Positions 7,837-14,628 are shown, counted from the first letter of the stretch. The stretch: DNA of 15,023 nucleotides from Lachnospiraceae bacterium (GCA_900765975.1 CAAFTS010000057.1:1-15023); one strand, 5' to 3'. A program made the numbers and translations. The notes: generated by a model not told the origin, from the sequence alone.

Positions 7837-8205
7837 TTACTCGTGATGTCCGCCGCACTCATGTGCATGTTCATGATTGTGGCAGATAGAACCTGTGGAA
7901 ATCAATTCTCCACGCAGGTAAGTTTCAACTGCTGTTCTGGCATCTCCCTGTACACCAACAATTACTTCCACATTTCTCTCATTGAAAATATCTACGGCTC
8001 CGCCGCCCATTCCACCGGAAATAATTACTTCTGCTCCATTATCCGCCAAAAAGTTTGGCAAAAATCCCGGGCGGTGTCCCGGATTCGGAACAGAATTTTC
8101 AGCAACAATTTTACCATCCTCTGTATCAAAGAAAATAAAATTCTCACAATGTCCAAAATGTCCTGCTACTTCGTTTCCCATAGCTGCTACTGCAATCTTC
8201 ATCAT
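7837..8205 (-). CDS. NifX/NifB-type (dinitrogenase iron-molybdenum cofactor family) cluster-binding protein with His-rich tail
   Basis: The small cytoplasmic protein (122 residues) fits the NifX/NifB C-terminal fold (PF02579): a MKIAVAAMGNEVAGHFGHC start, a central AEVIISGGMGGGAVDIF segment (about 58-74) and VEVIVGVQGDA (79-89). Family members bind Fe-S or Mo-Fe cluster precursors, and non-nitrogenase relatives include the orange protein of sulfate reducers. From Cys108 the C-terminus carries six His and two Cys in 14 residues, a plausible extra metal site. An AAGGAG ribosome binding site precedes two adjacent ATG codons; the upstream one (8205) has a spacing of 6 nt and the next (8202) is equally possible. 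It is last in the operon, 69 bp after the second MinD-type ATPase gene with no terminator between. The metal and the partner are inferred. Confidence 0.88.
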   Translation of the reverse strand: MMKIAVAAMGNEVAGHFGHCENFIFFDTEDGKIVAENSVPNPGHRPGFLPNFLADNGAEVIISGGMGGGAVDIFNERNVEVIVGVQGDARTAVETYLRGELISTGSICHNHEHAHECGGHHE

Positions 8206-8274
8206 TATCTACTCCTTTTCATTTTATTTATTGTCCACTTGCCGATTTTATAAAAACCAGAAGTAAAACACCTC

Positions 8275-9138
8275 TCAATCCAGCAATGCTATCGTTTTCT
8301 GATACACTTGCTGTAACGCATCTTTTAGCGGACATTCTATATCCGCAATGCTCTTTCCTTCATTCATCATTTTAGAAGCATTTTTATCATAAGGCAAAAA
8401 TCCCACAAAATGAATCTTCTTCTCTATACAAAACTTTTGAATTGCTTCTGCATTCTCTGGTGATGTATCGTATTTATTTACACACACTGCTAACGGTATC
8501 CGAAATGTTTCAGCTGTTTTTTCCAGTCTTTCTAAATCACTAAGCCCCGATACACTTGGTTCTGCTACGATCAAAATCAGATCCATTCCTCCGGCTGATG
8601 CCATTACCGGGCAGCCAATTCCAGGCGAGCCATCGAAAACAGCAATCTCAGCATCCTTCGGCGCATTTTTCAACAATGCCATTTTAACCTCTGTCACAAG
8701 CTTTCCTGAATTTCCACGTCCCATTTTCAAAGATGCCGTTGAAAATACTGTATTTCCTAAATACAACTCTTTTTTTCCTGCCACATCTGTTACAAGTGAA
8801 ATTGCATTTTGAGGACAAACATATTCACACACTCCACAACCTTCACAAGCATATTCATTCACTCTATATTTACCGTCTTTCTCCGACAAGGCGTCAAAAC
8901 GACACTGCTTCTCACAAGCTCCGCAGCCAATGCATTTTTCCCCATCGACTACCGCCTTGTCTCCGCCTAAAAATTCTTCTACCTTCGGCTGAACAGACTG
9001 AGTTGTTACGAGATGGAGATTCGGTGCATCCACATCACAATCTGCTATCGCTCTGGCTTGTGCAAACCTGCTAAACGCTGCCGCTGTCGTCGTCTTTCCC
9101 GTCCCGCCTTTTCCACTCAAAATCAAAAGTTTTTTCAT
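8275..9138 (-). CDS. MinD-superfamily P-loop ATPase with inserted 2[4Fe-4S] ferredoxin domain (second copy)
   Basis: This 287-residue cytoplasmic protein begins with a deviant Walker A, SGKGGTGKTT (8-17), followed by the switch-like DCDVDAPN (33-40). A bacterial ferredoxin insertion follows with two CxxCxxCxxxC clusters, Cys 69/72/75/79 and 98/101/104/108. The MinD/ParA fold then resumes with AVFDGSPGIGC and VNKYD (nucleotide base contact). The family is anaerobe-enriched and related in fold to Mrp/NBP35 cluster carriers, and is often annotated as 'ATP-binding protein with 4Fe-4S domain'. Its exact role is unsettled. The ATG overlaps the stop of the preceding gene as ATGA (9135-9138) and has a GGAGG ribosome binding site inside that gene, so expression is coupled. 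It is a diverged paralogue of its upstream neighbour, suggesting a heterodimer (inference). Confidence 0.92.
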   Translation of the reverse strand: MKKLLILSGKGGTGKTTTAAAFSRFAQARAIADCDVDAPNLHLVTTQSVQPKVEEFLGGDKAVVDGEKCIGCGACEKQCRFDALSEKDGKYRVNEYACEGCGVCEYVCPQNAISLVTDVAGKKELYLGNTVFSTASLKMGRGNSGKLVTEVKMALLKNAPKDAEIAVFDGSPGIGCPVMASAGGMDLILIVAEPSVSGLSDLERLEKTAETFRIPLAVCVNKYDTSPENAEAIQKFCIEKKIHFVGFLPYDKNASKMMNEGKSIADIECPLKDALQQVYQKTIALLD

Positions 9139-9959
9139 ACTGCACCTCCGATTTTTTCCAACAGGTCAGAAAAACAGTCTCTCATCTTTGTATTTTTATC
9201 AATGACAACTTTTCCCTCTGCCGCAAGACTTGCAACTTCTGGGGAATAAGGAATCCTTGCAAGAACCTGAAGATTTTGTTCTCTACAGAACACCTCCAAT
9301 GGTTCATAAGGCAGTTCCACCTTATTCATAACAACTCCACATTTCTTTCCCAATAAAGTTACCAACTCATAGACCATACGAAAATTATGAAATCCAAACG
9401 CTGTAGGCTCAACGACAAGTACACAGAAATCCGCATCCATTACACTTTCCATGACACTGCAGGCACTCCCCGGCGGACAATCAATCACCGTCACTTCTCC
9501 CGCCTGTTTCAATGCCTCTCGGATCACAGGTACTCCCGAAGCCTCCCCCGGATTCAACACTCCCGTAACAACACGCACCGAACCCGAACAACCAATCTCT
9601 AATGTTCCCACTTGTTTCGGTTTCTCAGAAACAGCTCCCACCGGACAAACCAGTTTACACCCGCCACAGCTGTGACACACTTCAGAAAAAAGCATCGGTT
9701 TTTCCTTAATATACATCAATGCATGAAACTTGCAAAAATCCACGCATTTTCTACATCCGATACATGTTTCTCTATCAAACTCCGGCAACATAATAGATAC
9801 CGGCAATATTTCTACGTTCTGCGGTTTTAAGAACAGGCGCCCATTGGGCTCTTCCACATCACAATCTATATAAACAGCTTCTCCTGCAGCCGCGGCAAGA
9901 TTTACTGCTGTCAGTGTTTTTCCTACTCCGCCTTTTCCACTTAAACACGCAATTTTCAT
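9135..9959 (-). CDS. MinD-superfamily P-loop ATPase with inserted 2[4Fe-4S] ferredoxin domain (first copy)
   Basis: The 274-residue paralogue of the next gene has deviant Walker A GKGGVGKT (8-15) and DCDVEEPNG (32-40). Its ferredoxin insertion has Cys 66/69/72/76 and 95/98/101/105. Later come VIDCPPGSACSVMES, the counterpart of the MinD switch II region, and VVMNKVE. The second cluster reads CHSCGGCKLVC, which differs from the CEGCGVC of the paralogue but keeps every Cys ligand. Its ATG overlaps the preceding stop as ATGA (9956-9959), and only a weak GGA-type ribosome binding site is present. Translation therefore probably depends on coupling. The two ATPases encoded side by side, flanked by NifX-type proteins, point to ATP-driven assembly or transfer of an iron-containing cluster, as proposed for related anaerobe operons. 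The client is unknown. Confidence 0.92.
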   Translation of the reverse strand: MKIACLSGKGGVGKTLTAVNLAAAAGEAVYIDCDVEEPNGRLFLKPQNVEILPVSIMLPEFDRETCIGCRKCVDFCKFHALMYIKEKPMLFSEVCHSCGGCKLVCPVGAVSEKPKQVGTLEIGCSGSVRVVTGVLNPGEASGVPVIREALKQAGEVTVIDCPPGSACSVMESVMDADFCVLVVEPTAFGFHNFRMVYELVTLLGKKCGVVMNKVELPYEPLEVFCREQNLQVLARIPYSPEVASLAAEGKVVIDKNTKMRDCFSDLLEKIGGAV

Positions 9960-10678
9960 TGTATTCCATGGTATCCGCTATGAAACTCAGTCAGCTCTTC
10001 CAGCTTTCCTTCTTTCCATGCGTTCAAATCATCCGCTGCGACTTTATTTACGGATTTGTAAATTTTCATCTCTGCCGCCTGAAATACTTCTGCGGCATTT
10101 TGACCACAACGTACGGTAATCAATGCATCTATCCGATTGTCCACCAAAAACTGGGCAACTTGAATCCCAGCCCCTCCCTGCGCTGCTGCCGCCGGATTTT
10201 CAATCACTGTATCTTTTCCGTCCTCATGGAATAAAAAATACGGAGCTCTTGCAAGCACAATACATACATCCTTTTTATTTTCATCCAATGGAATGGCAAT
10301 TCTCATCTTTCCATCCTCCTTCTCAACATGAGTCCATACACGCCGATGCTTTTTGCATCCACCACAATCACAAAACTCTTCTTCTCCATCACAAAGCTGA
10401 TAATCTCCACCCTGAATCCGAAGCGAGCGAGCGCTGACCAAAGCTTCTGCCAGTTTCTTTCTTGCAGAATTATAAATCATCTGTACCGTCGCTCTTGATA
10501 CCTTCATATAGGTACTGCATTCTTCCTGCGAAAATCCTTGTTTATCAATCAAACGGATGGCCTCATACTCATCCACCGTTAAAATGATTTTCTCCTTCTC
10601 CTTGTTTCCATCTACCGGACGAAATTCTAACGAACGAGGCATCTGACATACTTTTCTACACTTTCTTGGCCTTGGCAT
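9956..10678 (-). CDS. UPF0251 (DUF134) DNA-binding domain fused to a NifX-like domain; probable operon regulator
   Basis: The protein has 240 residues from the ATG at 10678. That ATG follows AAGGAG at 8 nt and gives MPRPRKCRKVCQMP, the canonical UPF0251 start; a TTG start 33 nt upstream was not preferred. Residues 1-90 form the UPF0251 region, with a sigma-region-4-like helix-turn-helix (about 47-80, GFSQEECSTYMKVSRATVQM). A small Cys group follows (Cys 96, 103, 105, 108), able to bind a metal or cluster. Residues about 125-230 are a second domain of the NifX/NifB type (MRIAIPLDENKKD, AALITVR-like DALITVRCGQNA). The fusion joins a DNA-binding head to a cluster-binding domain and heads an operon whose last gene is another NifX-type protein. 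This suggests a metal- or cluster-responsive autoregulator, probably acting on the palindrome at 10756-10775. Domain identity is clear, while function and ligand are inferred. Confidence 0.88.
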   Translation of the reverse strand: MPRPRKCRKVCQMPRSLEFRPVDGNKEKEKIILTVDEYEAIRLIDKQGFSQEECSTYMKVSRATVQMIYNSARKKLAEALVSARSLRIQGGDYQLCDGEEEFCDCGGCKKHRRVWTHVEKEDGKMRIAIPLDENKKDVCIVLARAPYFLFHEDGKDTVIENPAAAAQGGAGIQVAQFLVDNRIDALITVRCGQNAAEVFQAAEMKIYKSVNKVAADDLNAWKEGKLEELTEFHSGYHGIQ

Positions 10679-10743
10679 TCTACTCACTCCTTGCTCATTT
10701 AAAGAAAACAAACGCTGTCTGTTTCATTTTCCTTACTGCACTT

Positions 10744-10772
10744 ATCATAGTCCTATTATTGGCATATGTCAA
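10744..10772 (-). promoter_or_regulatory. Strong sigma-A promoter of the NifX/MinD operon
   Basis: On the minus strand a consensus TTGACA (10767-10772) is followed by a 17-nt spacer and TATGAT (10744-10749), giving a leader of about 60 nt before the ATG at 10678. It is among the best promoter matches in the window. Confidence 0.8.
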
Positions 10773-10775
10773 TAA
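10756..10775. promoter_or_regulatory. 20-bp palindromic operator candidate over the -35 box
   Basis: The sequence TTATTGGCATATGTCAATAA is an inverted repeat with one mismatched pair (G/T next to the central CATATG). It covers the -35 box and part of the spacer of the operon promoter, where a bound protein would block polymerase. The UPF0251-domain protein encoded first in the operon is the obvious candidate ligand, by position only. Confidence 0.6.
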
Positions 10776-10793
10776 CTTTCACGCCATATAGAC

Positions 10794-10823
10794 AAAGTCC
10801 CGAGCATTCTGCCCGGGACTTTT
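10794..10823 (-). terminator. Hairpin terminator downstream of the SDR gene
   Basis: AAAGTCCCG (10794-10802) pairs perfectly with CGGGACTTT (10814-10822). Three further G-C/A-T pairs lie above a single mismatch, and the loop is three nucleotides. The stem lies 84 bp beyond the SDR stop and just upstream of the next operon's promoter. The T run is short on the minus strand and better on the plus strand, but no plus-strand gene lies upstream, so service to the SDR gene is the likely role. Confidence 0.6.
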
Positions 10824-10906
10824 CTCTTATCTGGAGTTATTCACATCTAAGTATCTGTATATTTTAATTCTCTAATTTTTTTGCAAACAATATCCTAACG
10901 CAGTAT

Positions 10907-11653
10907 TTATGAACGTGCCATTCCATCCACACTGAGAATTACACCTGTAATATAAGACGCTTCATCAGATGCAAGAAATACAAATGCATTCGCAATATCT
11001 TCCGGCTGCCCGAGTCTGCGCAGCGGAATCTGCGCGATCATCGGCTCGATTACACTCTTCGGAACAGCTTTCATCATGTCTGTTTCCGTAATTCCCGGAG
11101 CAACTGCATTGACACGTATCCCTTTTGGTCCAAGCTCTCTCGCCAGAGATATCGTCGTACCGTTTACCGCAAACTTAGATGCCGGATAAGCAAATCCGCT
11201 CGGCTGACCGGAAATACTTACCATTGAGGACGTATTCAGGACAACCCCGCTGTGATTTTTAACCATCCCGTCAACTACCGCACGAGTTGCGTTAAATACG
11301 CCTTTTACATTCAGATCGATCACACGATCAAAATCAGCTTCTGTATAAGACGTAAACGGAGTGCTCTCAGAAACCCCAGCATTATTCACCAAAATATCAA
11401 TACGCCCGAACTGTTTCTCTATTTTATCAAATTCTGCTTTCACGCTTTCAAAGCTTCCTAGATTTGGACTGATTCCAACCACCTCTGCATCCGGATGGAT
11501 CGCTTTTAATTTTTCTACTGCCGCCTCCGCGTTTTTTTCACTGCTCGCCGCAACAGCAACTTTCGCACCCTCTCTTAAAAATGCATCCGCTGTCGCAAAT
11601 CCGATTCCACGACTTCCTCCTGTAATAATTGCCACTTTATCTTTTAATCTCAT
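10907..11653 (-). CDS. Short-chain dehydrogenase/reductase (SDR), FabG/BaiA-like
   Basis: The 248-residue cytosolic NAD(P)-dependent oxidoreductase is a classical SDR. It has the cofactor motif TGGSRGIG (11-18), NNAG (90-93) and a complete catalytic tetrad Asn115, Ser143, Tyr156, Lys160 (YPASK). The C-terminus reads GVILSVDGMARS. The ATG at 11653 follows a GGAGGA ribosome binding site, whereas an ATG 33 nt upstream has none. The stretch HPDAEVVGISPNL replaces the usual adenine-contacting Asp-Val/Leu with Asn-Leu after a Pro. From memory, the spacing and the RGIGFA, YPASK and APG-TDM segments resemble BaiA-type 3alpha-hydroxysteroid dehydrogenases of gut clostridia. FabG-like reductases and sugar or polyol dehydrogenases are equally allowed. 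No fatty-acid or bai genes are adjacent, so the substrate is unassigned. Confidence 0.92.
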   Translation of the reverse strand: MRLKDKVAIITGGSRGIGFATADAFLREGAKVAVAASSEKNAEAAVEKLKAIHPDAEVVGISPNLGSFESVKAEFDKIEKQFGRIDILVNNAGVSESTPFTSYTEADFDRVIDLNVKGVFNATRAVVDGMVKNHSGVVLNTSSMVSISGQPSGFAYPASKFAVNGTTISLARELGPKGIRVNAVAPGITETDMMKAVPKSVIEPMIAQIPLRRLGQPEDIANAFVFLASDEASYITGVILSVDGMARS

Positions 11654-11733
11654 AAATCGTTCCTCCTGTTTTTCTCTTATTTTCATGTATTCTTCTTACT
11701 GTTCTATACTTTGCATTGTATATTAAGTACGAT

Positions 11734-11761
11734 ATCATATCATAAAAACTATATCTGTAAT
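11734..11761 (-). promoter_or_regulatory. Possible SDR gene promoter
   Basis: In the 144-bp gap between yaaA and the SDR gene the minus strand shows ATTACA (11756-11761), 16 nt, then TATGAT (11734-11739). There is a second ATG-rich copy alongside. The gap is very AT-rich and has no clear terminator for yaaA, so readthrough from yaaA is also possible. Confidence 0.4.
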
Positions 11762-11797
11762 TTTGTCACAAAACAAAAAAATCTATGCGTTTAATTT

Positions 11798-12535
11798 CTA
11801 TTTCAAGAATATGTATTCTTTATCACTGGAGCGTTCCTGACTAAAACTGTATCCCAAACGATCAAAATTCTTTATCTCCTCTGTTTTTTGAATATGATGT
11901 TCTGCCATAAAACGTACCATTTCCCCACGCGCCATTTTAGCATACACACCCTTTTGAACAACCTTCTCGCCTGAAAGCTCTCCAAATATGCATGTGATAT
12001 ACACATCTTCCTGCTGTAAATATTTCTCAATGCATTTTGAATACTCTTTTGAAGCCAAATTAATGATAATTCGACTTTCATCCAACACCTCTGTATAAAG
12101 CTTATCGCCCCAGTATTCGTACAAGTTTTTCGAACCGGCAATCGTCGCCTTTGCCTGCATCTCCAGTCGATATGGAGTCACACCATCCAACGGTCTGACC
12201 ACGCCGTAAAAGGCCGAAAGAATTCTTAAATTTTCCTGCACATATTCAAATTCTCCCTCTGCAAAAACAGAAGGCGCCATATACTGATATGCAATCCCCT
12301 CATAGGATAAAATAGCCGGAGTCAATCTTTTATTTAATTCCATTTGAGCAAAGCGTTCATAATTTTGCTCTGCTATTTTATCATTACATCCCCACAGTTT
12401 CTTTGCGTCTTGATAAGACAATGCTTGCATCCATTCTTTAATCTCTTCCGCATTCTTCAACAACTTTGGGAGCTCACGATAAGGCTCCTCCAAATTTTCA
12501 TTCATCTTTTTTGCCGGTGATAAAATAATCTTCAT
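11798..12535 (-). CDS. yaaA: YaaA-family peroxide stress protein (DUF328/UPF0246)
   Basis: The 245-residue cytoplasmic protein begins MKIILSPAKKMNE, the family's N-terminal signature, and carries the other conserved blocks: LSYEGIAYQYM, GVVRPLDGVTPYRLEM (about 113-128), LYEYWGDKL and INLASKEYSKC. Length and order fit the family (about 240-260 residues). In E. coli YaaA lowers free intracellular iron and limits DNA damage during hydrogen peroxide stress, but its biochemical activity in Firmicutes is less clear. The start has an AGGAG ribosome binding site. The gene lies 44 bp after the DMT transporter gene on the same strand with no good promoter between them, so the two are probably co-transcribed. 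Nothing appears truncated. Confidence 0.95.
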   Translation of the reverse strand: MKIILSPAKKMNENLEEPYRELPKLLKNAEEIKEWMQALSYQDAKKLWGCNDKIAEQNYERFAQMELNKRLTPAILSYEGIAYQYMAPSVFAEGEFEYVQENLRILSAFYGVVRPLDGVTPYRLEMQAKATIAGSKNLYEYWGDKLYTEVLDESRIIINLASKEYSKCIEKYLQQEDVYITCIFGELSGEKVVQKGVYAKMARGEMVRFMAEHHIQKTEEIKNFDRLGYSFSQERSSDKEYIFLK

Positions 12536-12579
12536 TGTTTTCTCCTAACTTTTTATATAATCTTTCTCAAACTGTAACT

Positions 12580-13449
12580 TTACCCCCATATTGTCATAAG
12601 CAACGTTCCACATACCATAAACCCTAATCCTACACATGCCTTTTTACTAAGTTTTTCATGAAAAATTGCATAAGAAAAAGCAACAGAGACTAAAATACTC
12701 ATTTTATCAATGGGAACAACCACACTAACAATCCCATTTTGTATTGCATAATAATAACACAACCAAGACGCTCCTGTTGCGATCCCCGACAATATAATAA
12801 ATAACAGTTCTTTGCCATCAATCTGCGTTAATTCGGATTGTTTTTTCTTTAAAAATACAATTAACCATGCCATCACTAAAACAACGCCTGTTCGAATTGC
12901 TGTTCCAAGATTTGACTCCACTCCCGATATTCTACTTTTTGCCATAATTGAGGTGAGTGCCGCAAAAACAGCCGAACCAACAGCGTATGGCAACCATGAT
13001 CTCCGCGTTTGTTGGTTACTTGTAGACTTTTTTTCCACCATCAAAAATACACCTGCCGCAAGTAATGCAGTTGCCATTAGTTTTATCAGTAAATGATTGG
13101 TTTCACCAAATAATATAATTGCCAATAGAACACTTAATATTGTACTCGATTTATCAATAGGAACAACTTTATTAACATCCCCGACAGATAACGCTTTGAA
13201 ATAACATATCCACGATGCCCCTGTCGCCACCCCTGACAAAATTAAAAACGTAATTGACTTTCCATCGATTTTTGTAATTGTATCTGCCGAACCGGCAACA
13301 AACACCATGATCCACGAAAAAATAAATACTACTATCGTACGTAATGCAGTTGCTACATCAGAATCTGTTTTTTTAATACCACACTTTGCCAGAATAGCAG
13401 TCAAACCTGCAAACAAAGCTGACAATACTGACATGATAAGCCATAACAT
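12580..13449 (-). CDS. EamA/DMT-superfamily transporter with two duplicated halves
   Basis: The 289-residue membrane protein is built from two EamA units (about 1-140 and 152-289), giving about ten hydrophobic segments. The halves are visibly duplicated: SGVATGASWICY against SGIATGASWLCY, VPIDKSSTILSV against VPIDKMSILVSV, and KIDGKS against QIDGKE. The VPIDK motif occurs at 96-100 and 246-250. Both short and long members of the drug/metabolite transporter superfamily export or import metabolites such as amino acids or nucleosides, and the substrate here cannot be read. The ATG at 13449 has a GAGG ribosome binding site about 10 nt upstream. The gene is divergent from the yitT-like gene and probably leads an operon with yaaA. 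Confidence 0.92.
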   Translation of the reverse strand: MLWLIMSVLSALFAGLTAILAKCGIKKTDSDVATALRTIVVFIFSWIMVFVAGSADTITKIDGKSITFLILSGVATGASWICYFKALSVGDVNKVVPIDKSSTILSVLLAIILFGETNHLLIKLMATALLAAGVFLMVEKKSTSNQQTRRSWLPYAVGSAVFAALTSIMAKSRISGVESNLGTAIRTGVVLVMAWLIVFLKKKQSELTQIDGKELLFIILSGIATGASWLCYYYAIQNGIVSVVVPIDKMSILVSVAFSYAIFHEKLSKKACVGLGFMVCGTLLMTIWG

Positions 13450-13517
13450 ATTATCATTTCCTCTTCTTTTAAATTTTCAAAGCAAAACCCGTCACTTTTA
13501 TGAATGATTTGTTATCA

Positions 13518-13546
13518 ATAATATATCATTTAAACTACAATAACAA
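13518..13546 (-). promoter_or_regulatory. Putative promoter of the DMT transporter-yaaA unit
   Basis: On the minus strand TTGTTA (13541-13546), a 17-nt spacer and TATTAT (13518-13523) lie about 70 nt upstream of the transporter start. The adjacent plus-strand promoter begins only 38 bp away. Confidence 0.5.
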
Positions 13547-13583
13547 GAGAAGCGGCTTTATCCCTCGATTCAAAAAGAAAAAC

Positions 13584-13613
13584 TTGACATTATAAGTATA
13601 GTAATGTTAATCT
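13584..13613 (+). promoter_or_regulatory. Putative promoter of the YitT-family gene
   Basis: A consensus TTGACA (13584-13589) is followed after 18 nt by TAATCT (13608-13613). The predicted transcript start, near 13620, falls at the base of the hairpin at 13622-13667, so the hairpin would form the very 5' end of the RNA. Confidence 0.6.
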
Positions 13614-13621
13614 AATATCCG

Positions 13622-13672
13622 AAGAGCGAAAGCGTATTATATTTTTGTATAATGCGCTTTCGCTCTTTTTTT
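13622..13672 (+). terminator. Strong intrinsic-terminator hairpin in the leader of the YitT-family gene (attenuator or short-RNA end)
   Basis: AAGAGCGAAAGCG (13622-13634) pairs perfectly with CGCTTTCGCTCTT (13655-13667). Above a T-G wobble, ATTATA (13636-13641) pairs with TATAAT (13648-13653), closing a 6-nt loop. Seven T residues run from 13666 to 13672. There is no plus-strand gene upstream to terminate because the neighbour is divergent, and the ribosome binding site starts 7 nt after the T run. A regulated leader terminator, or a short RNA of about 52 nt, explains it best. Confidence 0.75.
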
Positions 13673-13694
13673 ATGAAATGGAGGTATGAAAGTT

Positions 13695-14585
13695 ATGAAA
13701 ACTCAGTTTTCTATGAAAAAAGCAAAAAATTTTGCAAATCAATTAACTTGGGAATTTATTGGAAGTGTATTTATCGCTGCCGGAATCTATAATTTTGCTG
13801 TACAAGCAAAATTTCCAATGACAGGTTTTTCAGGAATTTCTATTATTTTATATCGATTATTGAATGTTCCGATTGGACTTTCAACAATTGCACTAAATAT
13901 CCCATTAGCTATTATTTGCTATCGTCTTCTTGGAAAAAAATTCTTTGTCAGCTCTCTCCGCTGCATGGTACTTTCTTCTTTAATGATTGACTATGTCGCA
14001 CCACTATTTCCTGTATATGAAGGAGATCGTTTATTAGCAGCGCTTTGCACAGGAGTCTTTGGCGGTATCGGATATGCCCTAATTTATTCTAAAAACTCTT
14101 CTACCGGTGGATCAGACTTCATTATCATGGCTGTTAAAGCAATTAAACCGCATTTATCTCTGGGTAAAATTGCATTCTGGTCTGATGTAGGAATCATTTT
14201 AGTAGGGGGAATTCTCTTTCGTGATATAGACGGTATCATTTATGGAATGGTTGTAAACTTCATTTTTGCTGTTGCAGTAGACAAATTAATGTACGGAATC
14301 AATTCAGGTAAACTTGCACTAATAGTGACAGACCATGGTTCCGAAATTTGCGAAGTAATCGACAACTGTTGTCAACGCGGGACTACAATTTTAAACGCTC
14401 TGGGAGGATATAACAAAGACGAAAAACAAGTCGTTATGTGTGCTTGTAGTAACAAAGAAATGTTCCAGGTACAGCAAGCGGTAAAAGAGGCTGATCCTGC
14501 ATCCTTCTTGATCGTACTTGAATCCAATGAAGTTCATGGAGAAGGATTTAAAATGGTACAAATCGGAGAACAGGCCGCCGATTAA
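13695..14585 (+). CDS. YitT-family membrane protein with C-terminal DUF2179 domain
   Basis: The protein has 296 residues from the ATG at 13695. The GGAGGT ribosome binding site (13680-13685) is 9 nt from it but touches the in-frame ATG at 13686, so the later start is preferred. About five hydrophobic segments lie between residues 20 and 200, with the family motifs GIYNFAVQAKFPMTGFSGISI split across the first loop and SSTGGSDFI (135-143). From about 205 to 290 a soluble domain of the DUF2179 type follows (RGTTILNALGGY, VVMCACSNKE, PASFLIVLESNEVHGEGF). Family function is not settled, and several such genes occur per Firmicute genome. The gene is a single transcription unit with its own promoter, a leader terminator hairpin and a 3' terminator. 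Confidence 0.92.
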   Translation: MKTQFSMKKAKNFANQLTWEFIGSVFIAAGIYNFAVQAKFPMTGFSGISIILYRLLNVPIGLSTIALNIPLAIICYRLLGKKFFVSSLRCMVLSSLMIDYVAPLFPVYEGDRLLAALCTGVFGGIGYALIYSKNSSTGGSDFIIMAVKAIKPHLSLGKIAFWSDVGIILVGGILFRDIDGIIYGMVVNFIFAVAVDKLMYGINSGKLALIVTDHGSEICEVIDNCCQRGTTILNALGGYNKDEKQVVMCACSNKEMFQVQQAVKEADPASFLIVLESNEVHGEGFKMVQIGEQAAD

Positions 14586-14589
14586 AAAT

Positions 14590-14628
14590 AAAGTCGATAC
14601 AGGCTCTCAAAAATCCTGTATCGGCTTT
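14590..14628 (+). terminator. Intrinsic terminator of the YitT-family gene
   Basis: AAAGTCGATACAGG (14590-14603) pairs with CCTGTATCGGCTTT (14615-14628) with one G-U pair and an 11-nt loop, starting 5 nt after the stop codon. A T-rich tail follows. Confidence 0.85.

Noticed and set aside
7837..10678. Nitrogenase cofactor (nif) gene cluster
   Set aside because: Only NifX-like and MinD-like proteins are present. NifB radical-SAM, NifE/N or structural genes are absent, so a nitrogenase assignment is unsupported.
10679..10711. TTG start 33 nt upstream for the UPF0251-NifX gene
   Set aside because: The ATG at 10678 has a good AAGGAG site at 8 nt and yields the family's MPRPRK start.
11654..11686. 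Upstream ATG for the SDR gene
   Set aside because: It would make the strong GGAGGA site internal to the gene and add residues not expected before the Rossmann strand.
11762..11797. Terminator after yaaA
   Set aside because: A TTTTGT/ACAAAA pair is present but has a one-base loop, which cannot form a working hairpin.
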